Assembly (NCBI GenBank): GCA_034359265.1
Contig: CP136896.1
Span: 69,637,501 to 69,701,500, forward strand
Length of the DNA stretch: 64,000 nt
Reading direction: 5' to 3'
From: Canna indica
Lineage: Eukaryota > Streptophyta > Magnoliopsida > Zingiberales > Cannaceae
A program made the position numbers and the translations under genes. Within the stretch, counting starts at the first letter, position 1. Every line of letters starts with the position of its first letter. Positions 1 to 13,264 of the stretch are shown here, in pieces. The notes beneath the pieces are model-generated. The model was not told the origin of the DNA. It made no database searches and worked only from the letters and a program-made list of their open reading frames with translations.

Positions 1-223
1 TCGTTTCGCATTTAGTTGAACTGCACTCGTAATGTACTCGTACCGCGACGTTCCGTTCGACCTGGTAATGGGACCCACAACCGGTGTTCCTCAGCTTACA
101 AGAAAGGTAAGTGATGCGGGTACAAAAAGAAATTGTATGTGAAGTATTTTGCTCATTAAATTCGAGCGCATGCGCTATGGGTCGTCGCTTCTCCCTTCAC
201 TCGCCTTAAGCTTACCCAATAAC

Positions 224-3200
224 ATGGGCTCGCGGCGGTGGAGCCTTCTATGCATCGCTCTTATCCTCCTCGTCGGGGTCTCCTCCTACGAACAATCCAT
301 GGGTGGGTCGATCCTTGGATGGGGGGAGCAGGGTGAGGGCGAGCTCTTCGCGTACCCGAGGAACGCGCCGAGCTGCCCGTCAACAGACCAATCGCTCTAC
401 TACCTGCCAGTGATCGGGATCGTCACCCACCCGGGCGACGGTGCGTCCGGTCGGCTCAGCAACGCCACCGGCGTGTCCAACATTCCTGCCTCCTACGTCA
501 AGTTCGTCGAGTCGGCCGGCGCCAGGGTGATCCCTCTCATATTTAACGAGCCCGAGGAAACCCTCCGCGAAGTAGGACATTCCCCTCATCACTTTTCATC
601 TTTCATTCCGAGATTCTTGGTCATAGGAACTTATGGGCTGCTGTTTCTTGAGCAATTTGCAGATTGATTGTTGATTTTTCTCTATGCTGCAGAAGTTGAG
701 TTTGGTCAATGGCGTTTTATTTACTGGCGGATGGGCCAAGAAAGGGTTATACTATGAAACGATCAAAAGGGTTTTCGAGGTATTCTAGCTAGTCTAAAGT
801 CTGAATTAGGACTCAATCTTTTGGAACTTTGTTTAGATGGATGCTAGGTTGATGGACAGTTGAGTTTTTCTGTGCATTATCGTAAGCCTATCTTCTATCT
901 CTGCTAGTATTCGCATTATCTATATTAAGAAACCCATTCAGTTTGATCGAATAAAATCATAGTTAACTTTTCATGCATCGAGCTATACTGGTTTATAAGC
1001 ATAAACTAATAGTTTCATATGTTACTGCTACTTTTGAAATGACAGATAACTTTGGAGAGAAACGATGCAGGTGATCATTTTCCCTTGTTCGCAATCTGTT
1101 TAGGCTTTGAGCTTTTAAGCATGATTATAAGCAAGGTAATTAATGAATTACACATCTGATAGTATCTTTTTCTGGTGCTGCATATTACTTCTATTTGTTT
1201 TATTTGGTTTAGGTTATCTAATTACTTTCTGAATAGTCCCTTTCTGATTGATTTAAGTATCTGCTTTGACGAGCCAACTTATTATCCTAAATTGAACAGA
1301 TTAGAACATCTCATTATGTATATTTTGCTCCCTTTCAATTGGAGACCTGATATCATTTTCAGATCATCTCCTTGCAAGCATGTTCAGAAATTTTGGTAGT
1401 ACAGCGATCTCTTTCTCTTTACTAGATATCAAGAGTATGTTACAGTCTCATGGCCTCTTGCTCTACTAATTCAGCTGACTAGTCATAAGAGTTAAATAAT
1501 TACTTTCACCTTTCTTCCCTTTGATTATTACTTGTTTGTACAATGAACAAGCTTTTAGAGGTTATGTCCTTAGAACTTATGTTTTAAATAAGTAGGCTTG
1601 AGGTAGACACCTTGCCGCTGAGGCCAGTCCTGAATCCTAATAACTATCTTTTGGTGTGTCATTTGATGTTTCTTCTTGCAAAAATTCCTTTTAATAGTTA
1701 AGAAAATAATGGAATAGCTTATTCTGCTTTTGCTAGTGAGAATAATTTTTTTGTTTGCTTTGTATCTTGGACAAAGTGACCAACATATGGTTGATTCATG
1801 ATTGTACTAATAAGTGGAGGGACAGTGTGTTGCAAGTCTAGAAGAAACCTTTTGCAGGTTTTTCAAAATATCATTCATGCGCCCCATGCATAAATGCCTA
1901 GCCATATGACAGATCTCTCAAGTTCGCGTCCTTAGAGGATAATTACTATAGTGAAAAGTCGTCTAACAATATTTCCCTGTTCTAATAAAGTGTTGCATAC
2001 TTGCATGCAATGTGACACAACTGCATAGAGGTCAGCAGAAACTATGAGGTGTATCTTTTTTTCATATCACAGAATTTGGGAAGAAGCACCAAAACATCTA
2101 GAAATTGAAACTATGATACATAAGCCCACTGAAGAGACTTTAATATTTCAATATCTGGTCTGTGTTAATGCAAGATGCATGAATTATCTTCCATTAATTT
2201 GTTAATTATTTTCATTTTAGCAACCTGCAACTGTTATGATCACTGTAGGACCGTGATATATGCGAGAGGTTCCAAGGAGAGAATCAAGCATCTGCGCTTT
2301 ATTTTCCTGATTTTGCAGAAATTCAAGGATCTGTTTTTGAGAGGTAATTGCAATAATCTGTTCTTTAAGATATTTGAGACACTATTTAGTGTGCGTTAAG
2401 ATGTTTGAGACAAAATTTCTTAGTTCGTTCTTTTTCTTTGTGTTTTTTGGTATGAGAAGGGTTTGCTGAACATCACGTCCATCAATTAATTTCTCAAGCT
2501 TGTGTATACTTGCAACTGCAACTGCACCTTCTTTTTATTTGTAAAGGAGAATTAAAGATATTTGATTATATATAACTGCCAGACTAGGAGAAAATGAGCA
2601 TCAATAGATTGTCCAAGAATTTCTTTCTTTTGTTAAATCTTTTGCTAAGAAGGCATTATAATGGAACTGATGCAGAACCGAAATAAGAGGGAAGAAAAGA
2701 GAAGAAAACTTTGAGGAAACTAAGAAATAAAAATCATGTCGTAAATCTAGGCATGAAATTAGAAAATAATTAGTAAAGGAAATTAGCTAAACTTAAGCCT
2801 TAAATAAAGGAATAAAATAAACTGCCAATTCCAGTATGTGAAGTCTAGTTTCAAAATTCTTTTGGCATGTGGCACTATACCAAATTCTCTGACCATCCTC
2901 ATTATTGAATGTTATAAAAACTGAACAATATATCCATGACAGCTGGTCAAAAATCTTGTAGAATTGAATATTATTGTTCAGTTGTCTGCATGATCAAATG
3001 AATCAATGGATTTCTATGTAAAAATATGCATAATCATAATTGGCTGTCTTTGTTTCTGCAGATTCCCTCGTGAATTACTAAGGAAGTTAAGCACAGATTG
3101 TCTTGCCATGCAAAATCATAAAGTAAGCACTGTAAAAGTGTATTTAAATGCTCAATTTTTTTTAAAAAAGTTCATACTCTTGTACATTCATATGCAACAA

Positions 3201-4951
3201 AGGTTGTTCTTAAGCTAGACATTTCTTTTTCAAGGATTTTGCTTTTTATAGAAAATTATTCTTCTGCATTATTTGTTTCTCTTAGTTTAAATTCTCTTTT
3301 TAAAATATGCTCTGACTCATAATTCTTGCAGGTAGCTAGTCTATATGGTCAATTAGTTTCTCCGTGATTATCTCACTTACTTGTTGATCTCCGAGTCACT
3401 ACTAGCTGTAATATAGGCTGTTTATTGCTCCAAAATTTCCGCCTGACATTGTTTTTTTTCCTTGTTGAATTGTTGCGATAATTGGAAGTTTGGTTTATCA
3501 CCTAAAAGGCTCCAAGATAATGATGCACTTGCAAGCTTTTTCAGGATATTGACAACATCAAAAGATGAAAATGATAAGGTACAAGGATGCCATATTGGCA
3601 TATTCTTCTCTTGGAAGGGTAACACAATTCACATGTCCTACTCTGTGAATCCATAATTCAATTTTTATCACAAATTTTGTCCTTTATTCCACCAAGTTCA
3701 GGTTTACATTTCAACTGCTCAGGCATATAACTATCCCGTGACTGCCTTTCAGTGGCACCCAGAGGTAGTTTTGGTCATCATATTAATTTTCTTCATGTAA
3801 ATAAGCAGTTTCTTCATGTTAGGAATCTTTGGATCTTGTTTCATAACTTAGGAGTTTATTAGTACTGTATCATTTTGCCTCTTATATGAGATGAACTAGG
3901 GGAGACTAATTCATGTAAATAAGCAGTTTCTATGTACGGATTCTCATTAAAATTGTGTTAGGAATCTTTGGATCTTGTCTCATAACTTAGGAGTTCATTA
4001 GTTCTGTATCATTTTGCCTCTTGTATGAGATGAACTAGGGGAGACTACTTCCCAATCTGATAAAAAGAAAACTTTAGGTTTCATAATTGACCTTCTGATT
4101 TATAATTTGTTCTAATGTATAATATATAATCAATAAACATTAAAAATATTTTCCTAGAAATCTCTTTCAAATACTAGCTTTCATCATTAGCCACTGAAAA
4201 TTAATTCTGTTAGTTGTCAGTATTTCTGCTGTTATTGAACTGTCATTATATTGTTGGATTTATTTATTTATTTATTTTATAACTTGTGAATCGATTGACA
4301 AGAAGTACGTTTCTCAAATTAGTAGCAGACCGATTAGAATCTGCCAAAATGACTAACTTAACGATAATGAATTACTGCAGAAAAATGCTTTTGAATGGGG
4401 ATTGTCAGTGATTCCTCACAGTGAGGATGCTGTCCGAGTAACTCAACATGTTGCAAACTACTTTATCAGGTTTCAAATAAACCTCGGCTGTTTTCTATCC
4501 CGCCTCATGTTATTTCATTGTTTGCTTTCATTGTGCAGCATGTTAATATTTTTTGTTATTTTTGGGGGAACATGGCTGTTGCTCCTGTTCCAGAAACAAA
4601 TACTACCAATGCTACTGAGAAGTCTTACCAAGTTATAAGGGACATGTAGATTGAATCATCCAGTCTACTGACAGTATATTTAATTAGAATTCAATTCATT
4701 GCTCTAGTTAACTCGTGGCAAACACGGTCTCTCTTTTTTTGCAGCGAGGCACGAAGATCCTTAAACAGACCTCTTGCCGATAAAGTACTGGATAATCTCA
4801 TATACAATTATAGCCCCACCTACTGCGGGAGGGCGGGGTAGGATCACATAATCTTCTTCTTGGTAGCATATGTTCCTCCCTATTTTGTTGGCTAATAGAT
4901 TTCATCTGATACCACAGGAAAGGATATGATGAAGTTTACATCTTCTCTTGA
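224..4951 (+). CDS. GGH: gamma-glutamyl hydrolase (folate polyglutamate hydrolase), 10 exons
   Basis: Removes gamma-linked glutamates from folate and antifolate polyglutamates; plant members are vacuolar. Exons read by eye: 224-571, 693-779, 1046-1135, 2249-2343, 3062-3122, 3489-3578, 3702-3764, 4381-4469, 4745-4837 and 4918-4951. All introns have GT-AG borders and phases join cleanly, giving 349 aa, the usual plant length. An N-terminal signal peptide (MGSRRWSLLCIALILLVGVS) is followed by the family motif PVIGIVTHPGDGASGR. The catalytic Cys lies at about residue 163 in FAICLGFELLS and the His at about residue 276 in FQWHPE, as in class I glutamine-amidotransferase-like peptidases. The ATG at 224 is preferred because it starts a classical signal peptide; an in-frame ATG at 170 would put about 18 residues before it. 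Intron 7 holds a local tandem duplication. Only 223 bp of upstream sequence is present and no clear TATA box is visible. Confidence 0.95.
3794..4050. repeat. direct duplication inside GGH intron 7
   Basis: A segment beginning catgtaaataagcagtttct at about 3794 recurs at about 3912, ending both times in gaactaggggagacta. The second copy carries about 20 extra bases near its start. The copies are highly similar, so the duplication looks fairly recent. It lies wholly within the intron between the exons ending at 3764 and starting at 4381. Confidence 0.8.
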
Positions 4952-6307
4952 TTCTGGAAGCAAATCGTTTCTACGTTGTTATAGAGACCGTGCGTGATTG
5001 TGAGATGCGATGTAGCAAATAATCTTATCGCTGTACTAAATGCATATGCCCCGAACACTTGTATGGATTGATAGAACAGACTCCTGAGCTGGTGAACCCG
5101 AGAGGGGGGTGTATATATAATATATTACTGAAAATAAAGAGGGGTGGCCAGTGATTCGGTTGACTCCGTTTTATATAGATAACTAAAATCAAAATAGGTT
5201 ACGAATGAAACTGAAATTGAACGATTTTTAAAATTACCATCTGAAACTGGTTATGTATAACCTAACCAATCTAATGGATCCAGATAGATTTGGTTATTCA
5301 GTATCTCATTACTAAATGAATAATTGGTTACAAAAAATGTGAAAATAATACACTTCCTAATTGTTTTACTAAACTACCACATATGTTCTAAGTCAAAATT
5401 TGTCAATTTTTAAAATTTAAGGAGAAAACTAATGTAATGTAAAATTAAATAAGTAATAAGTAACATGTATTTTGATTCTAGTGTGATTTTGATATATCAT
5501 ATATGTAATGATCAATTGCAGTGTTTTTTGGTGAATTCGTAACACTATTATTGATATTTATTATTTAGTAGGATCCTTGGAAGCTGTCAAATTCTTCTCA
5601 TTAATCATGAAGCTAATAAAGCTGTTGATTGACTAGCAAACTCCACTAGGAGAATAGAGCGCAATTTTCTTTGGAATAAAGATTGAGAACTTGATGTAAT
5701 AGCTTTAAGACATTGGTGTAATTGACCTTTGTGTTTGTTTGGAAACAAAATTAAAATCAATATTTAAAATTATTAATCATAATCGAAATTTGTGATTCCA
5801 TTATATTAATAAGTTTAAATTGCTATTGTTGTGACAATCTTTATCCCATCTTGATCAAGGAAAACAATAGAACAAGAGCAACTGTAATGTCTAAATGAAA
5901 AGTTGTGGAATTACACTAACTATACGAATCACGAAACTTTCTCTCTTAGACACGCATTTCGTTGAATTTTCAGCTTCCCATCGCGGCTCTTTGTGCAACT
6001 AAGAACCGAGCATAACAAAACAATTTGTCATAGTTTTTAGAGAAAATATTGGCGAATTTGTCACTTTCTTTCTATCAATGCGAATGTTGATAATGCAACA
6101 GCTCGTATGCCGCTAAACATCATAGAATTAACATGGAAAATAGTGTTATGTGAATGTTAATTATGGCATGTATTAATGTTGATTATGCAACAGCTTGTAT
6201 GCTGCTAAACATCAGAAAATTAACGCGAAACAGTATGTTGATTGATAATCTAGTTATCGAGAAAATACGAAGAGATAATGACAATCTAACGGTAGACAGA
6301 GGATCCA
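4952..6307. other. intergenic spacer between the convergent GGH and OFP genes
   Basis: AT-rich spacer between the 3' ends of two convergent genes. Around 5585-5690 (+) a broken reading frame resembles the end of a LINE RNase H domain (NHEANKAVD, a stop, then LANSTRR), probably a LINE relic. Two short related stretches (about 6070-6115 and 6150-6215) repeat tgttgat-atgcaacagct-gtatgc. No other gene is supported. Confidence 0.45.
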
Positions 6308-7330
6308 TCAACGTCGTCGATTGCACTCGGGAGCGAGCCGCTCCTGATTCAACTCGAACCAGACCTGGCGGAAGACTTTGACGATGACGTCGTGGTGCTC
6401 GTCCGAATTGAGCGAGAGGTAGCAGGCAAGCAGGCTCTCCAGCTCATCCGGCCGTCCGATGCCCTTCTGCCATATCATCTCCACCATCGACTCCCTAAAG
6501 TCCCGCTGCGGATCACAGGAGCACTTCACCACCGCGAACCTCTCCAACCCCTTCCTCCGCCCGCCCTCCTCCCCCTCCACCCTGCCTCTCCTCCTCGTTA
6601 CCGCCCTCATCCTCTCGACCTCCGCCCTCGCCACTGCCGTTGGACGCGGCGAGCGAACCTTAACCTTCGCCCTGTGTCGAATCTTCCCGCTGAACGACCG
6701 CCGAGGAAGCCCATCCCTCCCCTCGGAGTCGACTCGATGATCCAACGAATTCCCCACCACCGACGTTCTCGCGCTCCGACGCCGCCTCCGACGTCGAGGG
6801 GGGCGCCGACCGAGGCCGAGATCGCAGCCGGATGCGTCGCTCCGCGAGTCCGACTCTGCCCACCGCTCCGTCGCCCGCCGCGAGAAGGGGATGATGTTGC
6901 CTAGGGTCAGCTCGAGATCGCCCACGGAATGGTGGCGAACAGACCGGCGGTACACACTCGCGGGTGCAATCCTCGGCAGGCGGCCGCTATCGTCGTCCCC
7001 GAGGGAGAGGCGGCGGGGGGCGGCGTCGTGGACTGGGGGCGGGAAGCGGTCAAGGGCAGCGGGGGAGAAGGGGATGTGGGCCGAATCCGATCGGGGTTGG
7101 CTCGGATCGAGCGGCCGACGGGGAGAAGGCGGAGGAGTGAAAACCTCGCCACCGCGTCTCACGGCGACGGCGGCACTTCGCTTGGGCTTGCTGGCGGTGA
7201 GCTTAGCGAACCAAGAGAACGGAAGGACGCTGGAGAGGGAAAAGCTCGACGAAGGCGAGGTTTGATTCTTCTTCTTCTTCTCCTCTTGTTGATGCTGCTG
7301 CTGCTGTTGATTTCTTCTCCAATACTTCAT
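6308..7330 (-). CDS. OVATE family protein (OFP5-like transcriptional repressor)
   Basis: Intronless, 340 aa, starting at the ATG complementary to 7328-7330 (MKYWRRN). The upstream in-frame codons contain no ATG. The C-terminal OVATE domain (about residues 263-328) is clear: [62 protein letters not shown]. The N-terminus has a Gln-rich then Lys-rich run, a Ser-rich stretch and [10 protein letters not shown], which resembles the N-terminal motif of OFP5-type proteins. The middle is Arg/Pro/Ser-rich and low in complexity. OFPs are nuclear repressors that bind KNOX and BELL homeodomain proteins and affect organ shape and secondary wall formation. The coding region is very GC-rich, which creates many overlapping reading frames on the + strand; those are shadows. 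It converges with GGH; the assignment to the OFP5 subgroup is less certain than the family. Confidence 0.92.
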   Translation of the reverse strand: MKYWRRNQQQQQHQQEEKKKKNQTSPSSSFSLSSVLPFSWFAKLTASKPKRSAAVAVRRGGEVFTPPPSPRRPLDPSQPRSDSAHIPFSPAALDRFPPPVHDAAPRRLSLGDDDSGRLPRIAPASVYRRSVRHHSVGDLELTLGNIIPFSRRATERWAESDSRSDASGCDLGLGRRPPRRRRRRRSARTSVVGNSLDHRVDSEGRDGLPRRSFSGKIRHRAKVKVRSPRPTAVARAEVERMRAVTRRRGRVEGEEGGRRKGLERFAVVKCSCDPQRDFRESMVEMIWQKGIGRPDELESLLACYLSLNSDEHHDVIVKVFRQVWFELNQERLAPECNRRR

Positions 7331-9203
7331 CTTCGATCTACTCGAATTCTCGCTTGGCAACGACGGCCGATCGTGAGGTGGATATAATCAATTGAGAAGA
7401 ATTGAAGTAGTGATCGGAGGGGAGAGAGAATTGAAGGTGGCGGTTGTGCATTTAGTTCGTGGAAACGTGCGAGTACTTAGTGATGTGTTCGTTGTTGTTA
7501 TCAGAGCATCGATAGTTAGGCTTTTGAGGGGTTTGGTGGAACTGTGGAAGTGGTTGTGCGTTTTGAAAGAAAGTGGCGGACTGAGACTGGAAGCGGCAGA
7601 AGGCCTGCGGTTGATTTAGTGAGAATGTGAGATGGGTGGTTTTCTTTTTCTTGGTTTGCTTAGCTTTTTTAGACTTTTTTGGTGGTTCGACGGACAGATC
7701 GTACAACTGGGGAGAAACGAAGAGAGGAGAGAGGAGATCGCAACAAAAGTGGAGCAACCTTTTCGCTTTTCTTTTTGTCGCTTTTTTCCCGGGCCATTTT
7801 GAATACTAATCCCCGCCCTGGTTGTGTCCCTTTTTTTTCTGCGTCTTCTTTTATCATATTATTATTATAACATCGCTAGCAGGCACGCGCGGCCACGTCG
7901 GAAAATATCCAGTTGCATTTGATTGCGTTTGGATCCTTCTCGTCCACGTGTTACTTGCTAGTAATTTAATTCACCGAAACACTTGGTTATGGATGAATAT
8001 AGTAACTATATTTAAGAGTAGATAATGTAATATGCATCATTTGTTCGGTTAATGTATTGTGGAAGTTAATTTGAAACGTGCCATAAGAAGAAATGGATGC
8101 CGAGTTGCATTATCGTACGTTGCTGACATCGAATTGTTTAGGAATTGGCAGTAAAACACTGATACATGTGGACCGTGATATTTGAAAATTTTTTGTGAAG
8201 TTTTGATCGCGTTCGAGCATGTGGGGTTGGTTGGCTCGAACCAAAAAAGGAACTCGCTTGACTAGATTCACCAATTTATCTTTTTGATGAAATGACGTGG
8301 ATTGATTATCTTGGGATAAACATATTAAAAAGTGATCATTCATATAATTTTTTATCAAATTTTATATGAATGAATAAAAATATTCTTCGCATTTATCTTC
8401 TCTTTTCATTTCGTGATCTTTTGCTCATATATCTCTTCCTTCATTTTTCTCCCTCTTCATCCGATTCACTACCGATGGTGGCCCCTCTGTTAGGGACCTT
8501 CGGGGTATTTCGCCATGATTCGTCGTTGCTCTGGCACATCGAAAAGTCTCTAACACCTCGCTACTCTCTCACCCCCTCCTCTCACCAATCAACGTGCAAT
8601 CTCGCGTCACAATTTCGTTAACTCATTTTTGGCATGAATCATATTTTCTCTCTCCTTATAAATGATCTGTATCATAAACAAAAATCACACATGCAACATA
8701 AATATGAGTGCAGCATATTTTGTCTGTCCCAAGTTGTTGACTCCATCGATGAATTATCCCAAGTTGTTGACATCGATCCTAGTCGGATTGTTTCGGGTTG
8801 TCATCTGTTGTCGACATCCAGAGCGATATATGTGTGTTATCTTTGTCCATTGTTGTTGACATATGGACAAGGTGTTTTCAAGTTTTCGTGGGTTGTTGAC
8901 ATCCAGGACGAGAGTGTGTTGTCTTTGTCTATTGTTTATTGACATATGAATGAGTTATTGAAACATACATATCTTTTCATCATACGGGTAAAGTATTAAT
9001 GATTTAATGAGAGTATTTTTGTTCAAAAAAACATTTTCTTGACTAATTTTAAACTTATAAAGATGATCATTTTTTTAAATGCTTATATCAAAAAAATCAT
9101 ATAAAAAAGTGTCCCCTTATATTTTTTATTACCATGTTTTAAAATTTGAACCATGATACACTAATAGGTCTCTCCAGACGGGCCAAGATCTCTCTGGGTT
9201 GAT
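7331..9203. other. OFP upstream region and spacer
   Basis: About 500 bp directly upstream of the OFP start codon is likely 5' UTR and promoter. It is purine-rich on the + strand, hence pyrimidine-rich on the OFP strand. From 8640 to 8945 the phrase gttgttgaca recurs at irregular spacing with diverged sequence between copies, an old degenerate repeat. No convincing gene is visible. Confidence 0.4.
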
Positions 9204-10056
9204 TAGGGTATGTTTGATTAGCGAAACCAAGTTTGTTTTCATGATTTTGATTTCATTGGAACCGAAATTGCTTACGAAAACGTGTTTGTTTCAGTATTTT
9301 CATGAAACTAAATTGAAATCAGAATGAAAATGAAATTAATTTTCTTAATAAAAATAAAAATATCATAATGTTGTTTTATGTGATTTCAAGAATGTCGATT
9401 TCATTATCAAAATGCAGTGACAATTTTATAATTATAAATATATTTTTTTATAAAATTAATTAATTTAAAAATAAATTAGAGTATATTTAATTTTTAAAAA
9501 TAAAAAATAAAACATAAAAATAAAAATAAAAATTATCATTTTCAACTCAAACTATTATCTTAAATTTATAAATTAATTAAACAAATTTATATCTAATCGA
9601 CTCAAATCCAAATTTTAAAATAACTCAATTTTCTTAAAGTTGATTTATTCATAATTTAATTAAAACTAATTTTAGATCATTGAATTTATTTATTTAAAAA
9701 AAAACATAATAGCTATTAATTAATTTTTATACTAATTAAATAAAAAAATTTAAATTATCAATAACTTAATTAATTAAATCATACAAATATTTTATCACTA
9801 TATTAGCAAATATTTAATTTTATAAACCAACTAAATATTTAATTATTACTAAAAATATCTAAGAAAAATTAATAATATTTTTATAATCAAATAAATATTC
9901 ATTGATTTCAACCAACTAAAATTGATGTTGTTTTCATTAACCAAACGTATTTTCAAAAAATTAAAAATTAAAAATCAAAACTAAATTTTCGAAATCAAAT
10001 TTTCAATTTTATTAAAATTAAATAAAAAAATAATTTTTGCTAATCAAATAGTACCT
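9204..10056. mobile_element. AT-rich MITE-like element with terminal inverted repeats
   Basis: The left end (agggtatgtttgattagcga) and the reverse complement of the right end (aggtactatttgattagcaa) match over about 20 bp with few differences. The 850-bp interior is extremely AT-rich, and both subterminal regions share gaaatca/aaattttc-type words. The structure fits a non-autonomous DNA transposon, possibly hAT-like. No transposase is present and no target-site duplication could be confirmed by eye. Confidence 0.6.
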
Positions 10057-10782
10057 CAAGGTCTGAGCCACCAAAAGCAACATTTTGATTGTATTTAAAA
10101 TGGTACAATGAAATAGATCATCCAAATCCATTAGAAAGAGACAAGACATATCAAGCAAGCCCTCCAATTTGTATTCTTATTTCTGCTCATTATCTTAATT
10201 GTTTCTAGCTAGCCATTCCAAGCATGATTTCCCTGGAAGACCAGAGTCACACTCTCATTATCCCAACACGCACTTTTCATTTCTTTCTTCCTACCTTTTG
10301 AGAGATGGGGATTGGGTGGGCGCAAGGATCATGTGATCCACAATTTGAGTAAGCACAATAACCTGCCTCCGTTTTGGCGCACATGCAATAATACAGTGAC
10401 TCAATAAGGTAATTATTACCGTCCTTTGCGTCCGTCAAAATGCCTCCACATATTAGTCCGTGCAATATACTCTACGAGGCTTTGATCTGCAACTCTTTTA
10501 AATTGGGCCGAACTCAAACCGCAACCGGATCAAATTGGTTGATCCGGTCGATCCGAATTCCAAGAGTACACTCGTACACTTAACCAGCATGGGTTGAGAT
10601 TGAGTTGTGATATCTTTTGTAATTTAGAAGAAAGTGAGATGATCCCGCATTGAGGCGACGGTGATTCGGCGAGACATGAATATATTCCTACAACTACTTG
10701 GCTACTTTGTCTAATTTGGTGCAATCCAACATTTAAATGCACTTGATTTTTGAGTGGCGTATTTGTGGCAGATTATTTAGGG

Positions 10783-11250
10783 CGCATTTGTTTGCGAAAA
10801 TATTTTTTAATTTTTTGTTTAGTGAAAATCGAAATGAATTTTTAAATTTTTAAATTTTAATTTTGATTTTTTTGTTTGACGAAAACGCGTTTGTTTGACA
10901 TCATGTTTCGCGAAATGAAATCAGCAAAAATTTATTTATTTTGTGTTAATTTCATTGACAATTTTAGGGATAAAAACTAAAATTGTATTTGTTTATCAAA
11001 CATAATTTTAGTTTCAATTTATTAAGTTATAATATTTTATTATAATTTATTTAATTTGATAGTATTAACTTAAATTTAAAAAATATATGGATAATATTAA
11101 TTATGTGATAAATATATTGTGAATATTATTTATTTAGGATATAAAAATTATTTTAATATATTTTAATTATATTTTTTAATTTATAAATAATTCAAAATAA
11201 TATTTGTAAAAAATATTAATTAATTAATTAATAAAAATATAAGCTAGGTA
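10783..11250. mobile_element. possible second, degraded relative of the AT-rich MITE
   Basis: Begins tagggcgcatttgtttgcga and continues with subterminal words (gaaaacgcgtttgtttga, cgaaatgaaatcag) like those of the 9.2-10.06 kb element. No matching right end was found, so it is either truncated or its end has diverged. The right border given here is arbitrary. Confidence 0.35.
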
Positions 11251-12159
11251 TTAATATTATCATGAATTGATTATTAATTAAATATCAACTAAATATGAGA
11301 TACGTATCACCTAAGTATGAATTTGTATTTTTTTACTTCTCTAACTAACCCAACTTAATAATGGTTGAAATTATTTATGTAGTAGTTTTCATGAAATTAT
11401 AAAATTATAAGGTTACATTTAATTAATACATTGATAGAGTTACGTATAATTACATGAGTTGAATATAAAATTATTATACACACATGATAGTATTCATATC
11501 AGATTGATCTATTGATCTAATGACTGACATTTTTAACTTGGATTGTAACTTAATAATAATGATCAATAGATTAGCTTATTTTTTTATTCTTTCAAGTTAG
11601 GAAAAATTAAGATTAATAATCAGGTGTAACCATGAGCATAGATATGCATGAGTCATAATCAGGTGTAACCCTTTGTGTTATATTTCCATTGAAATTTTAG
11701 TCTGGCTTCTCTGAATTGTAAATCATATAGTTGATTATTCACGGAAATAAACATTTTTATATTTATCCAATAAGCTAAGCATGATGTGTACATTTGATTT
11801 AATTAGTATATTTGAGGAAATATTTTTTTTAATTTAAAATTGGTTGATCAATCTAACAAATTGATCTATCATTTTGGCGAGCATATAGTTGGTAGATATT
11901 GAATTTACAAACAATTAATTAGAAGACTAATCCAATTGCTAATAATTGCTTGAGTGACTTAATCTTGATTTATTAGAATTATGTATTCTAAAAGTTGAAC
12001 TTAGGTTCCATTAGATATGTGTTGCATGGAAAGTCAAACCGGGAACTAAAGAAATTGACACCATTAGATGTTTGAGAGGGCACACGGTGGAGAAAAACTA
12101 TAAAAAGTCTTCAATACAAGATTTCCCGACATCTGTATCGAGTGGTACATGAAAATGTT

Positions 12160-12700
12160 TAGTTGTGCCAATACAATAACATATTTTTTCATACACTGAG
12201 CAAGTTACTGCATCCGTCCGAGGTTGATGAGTTGGAAATTGTCAATCGGAAAACGTCGACCGGGATCAAGCATTGTTACATATTTTTTTTTCATACACTC
12301 ACCAATAAACATTGCATAATAGATACAACCCAACAACCAAGCACCATCAACAATATTGTTGTCAATTTTGAAGGTAAAAATGTAGGACAATGAAGGAAAA
12401 TGCGTATCACCATTAATCGATGATCGCCTCCAATTCATAGTCCACCAAAATAAAGTTTGCTCATTATCTTAAAATAACCAAGGTATAAAGCACAACCACA
12501 CATTTATATAAGCACAACCAAACAATGAAATATAAGCACAACCAACAACCAAACAATAAAATATAAGCACAACCACACATTTATATAAAACCATAACTGA
12601 TAAAGGACAACATTACTTTACGACCTTAGGAGGAAAGTGCACATAACCATTAGTTGATTATCGCCTCTAATTCCCCGCCGATATAAAACTAAAGTTAATC
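12160..12700. repeat. diverged direct repeats with a caacca-rich core
   Basis: Two related blocks, about 12403-12460 and 12635-12700, share the pattern ccattarttgattatcgcct, then aattc and ataaa-ctaaagtt. Between them ataagcacaaccaacaacca-like units recur at least four times. This looks like old transposon-associated sequence flanking the Harbinger relic rather than a gene. Confidence 0.45.
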
Positions 12701-13264
12701 AAATAATAAGATAAGATAGTCAAATTATATTAGTAATCCAATAAAGTATTTATGTTTACATCATTATTGTTATCTACCCTACTTAAACAAAAAAATAATT
12801 GCAATGAAAACAAGTACTATCAATCCCTTGCAACCCATGTTAAGGAGCTTGTCCATTTTTGCCTCAAGTGAAAAGAGATTCTTACTTCTTTGGTTCACTT
12901 CTTCTTTTTCCTCACCGCGTATTGTCGTTGCAATGAGAGTGATCCATCAGAAGAATTGACAATTGGGAATGCCAATTTTGTCTCTATTTATGCAAGTAGC
13001 ATATAATCGACCGGGATTTTTCTCACTTTCACTTATCCTTATCGCGGCTCGCAAACCGCAAAAACATTCGTAGTTTCGTTATCTCAAATATGTTTCGCTT
13101 ATTTGGGATGAAGAAGCTGTCATACTATTTAATGAAACTAAAATTAGTATATTATTGGTAACATGCACCATCATAGAATTCTAAGTAGCAATTAAATTCT
13201 ATTACAAGTCCAAGACAGAGAATTCTATTTACATGTTTAAACCTAATTAAAATAGCAAAGGCAA

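Noticed and set aside
170..223. Earlier in-frame ATG for GGH at 170
   Set aside because: It would place polar residues before the hydrophobic signal; the ATG at 224 starts a classical signal peptide. Not fully excluded.
7331..7360. Extension of the OFP start to include PSENSSRSK
   Set aside because: The codon at that position is TTG, not ATG; the first in-frame ATG is at 7330.
6392..7387. Open frames on the + strand through the OFP gene
   Set aside because: The minus strand carries a clear OVATE domain; the + strand frames are low-complexity by-products.
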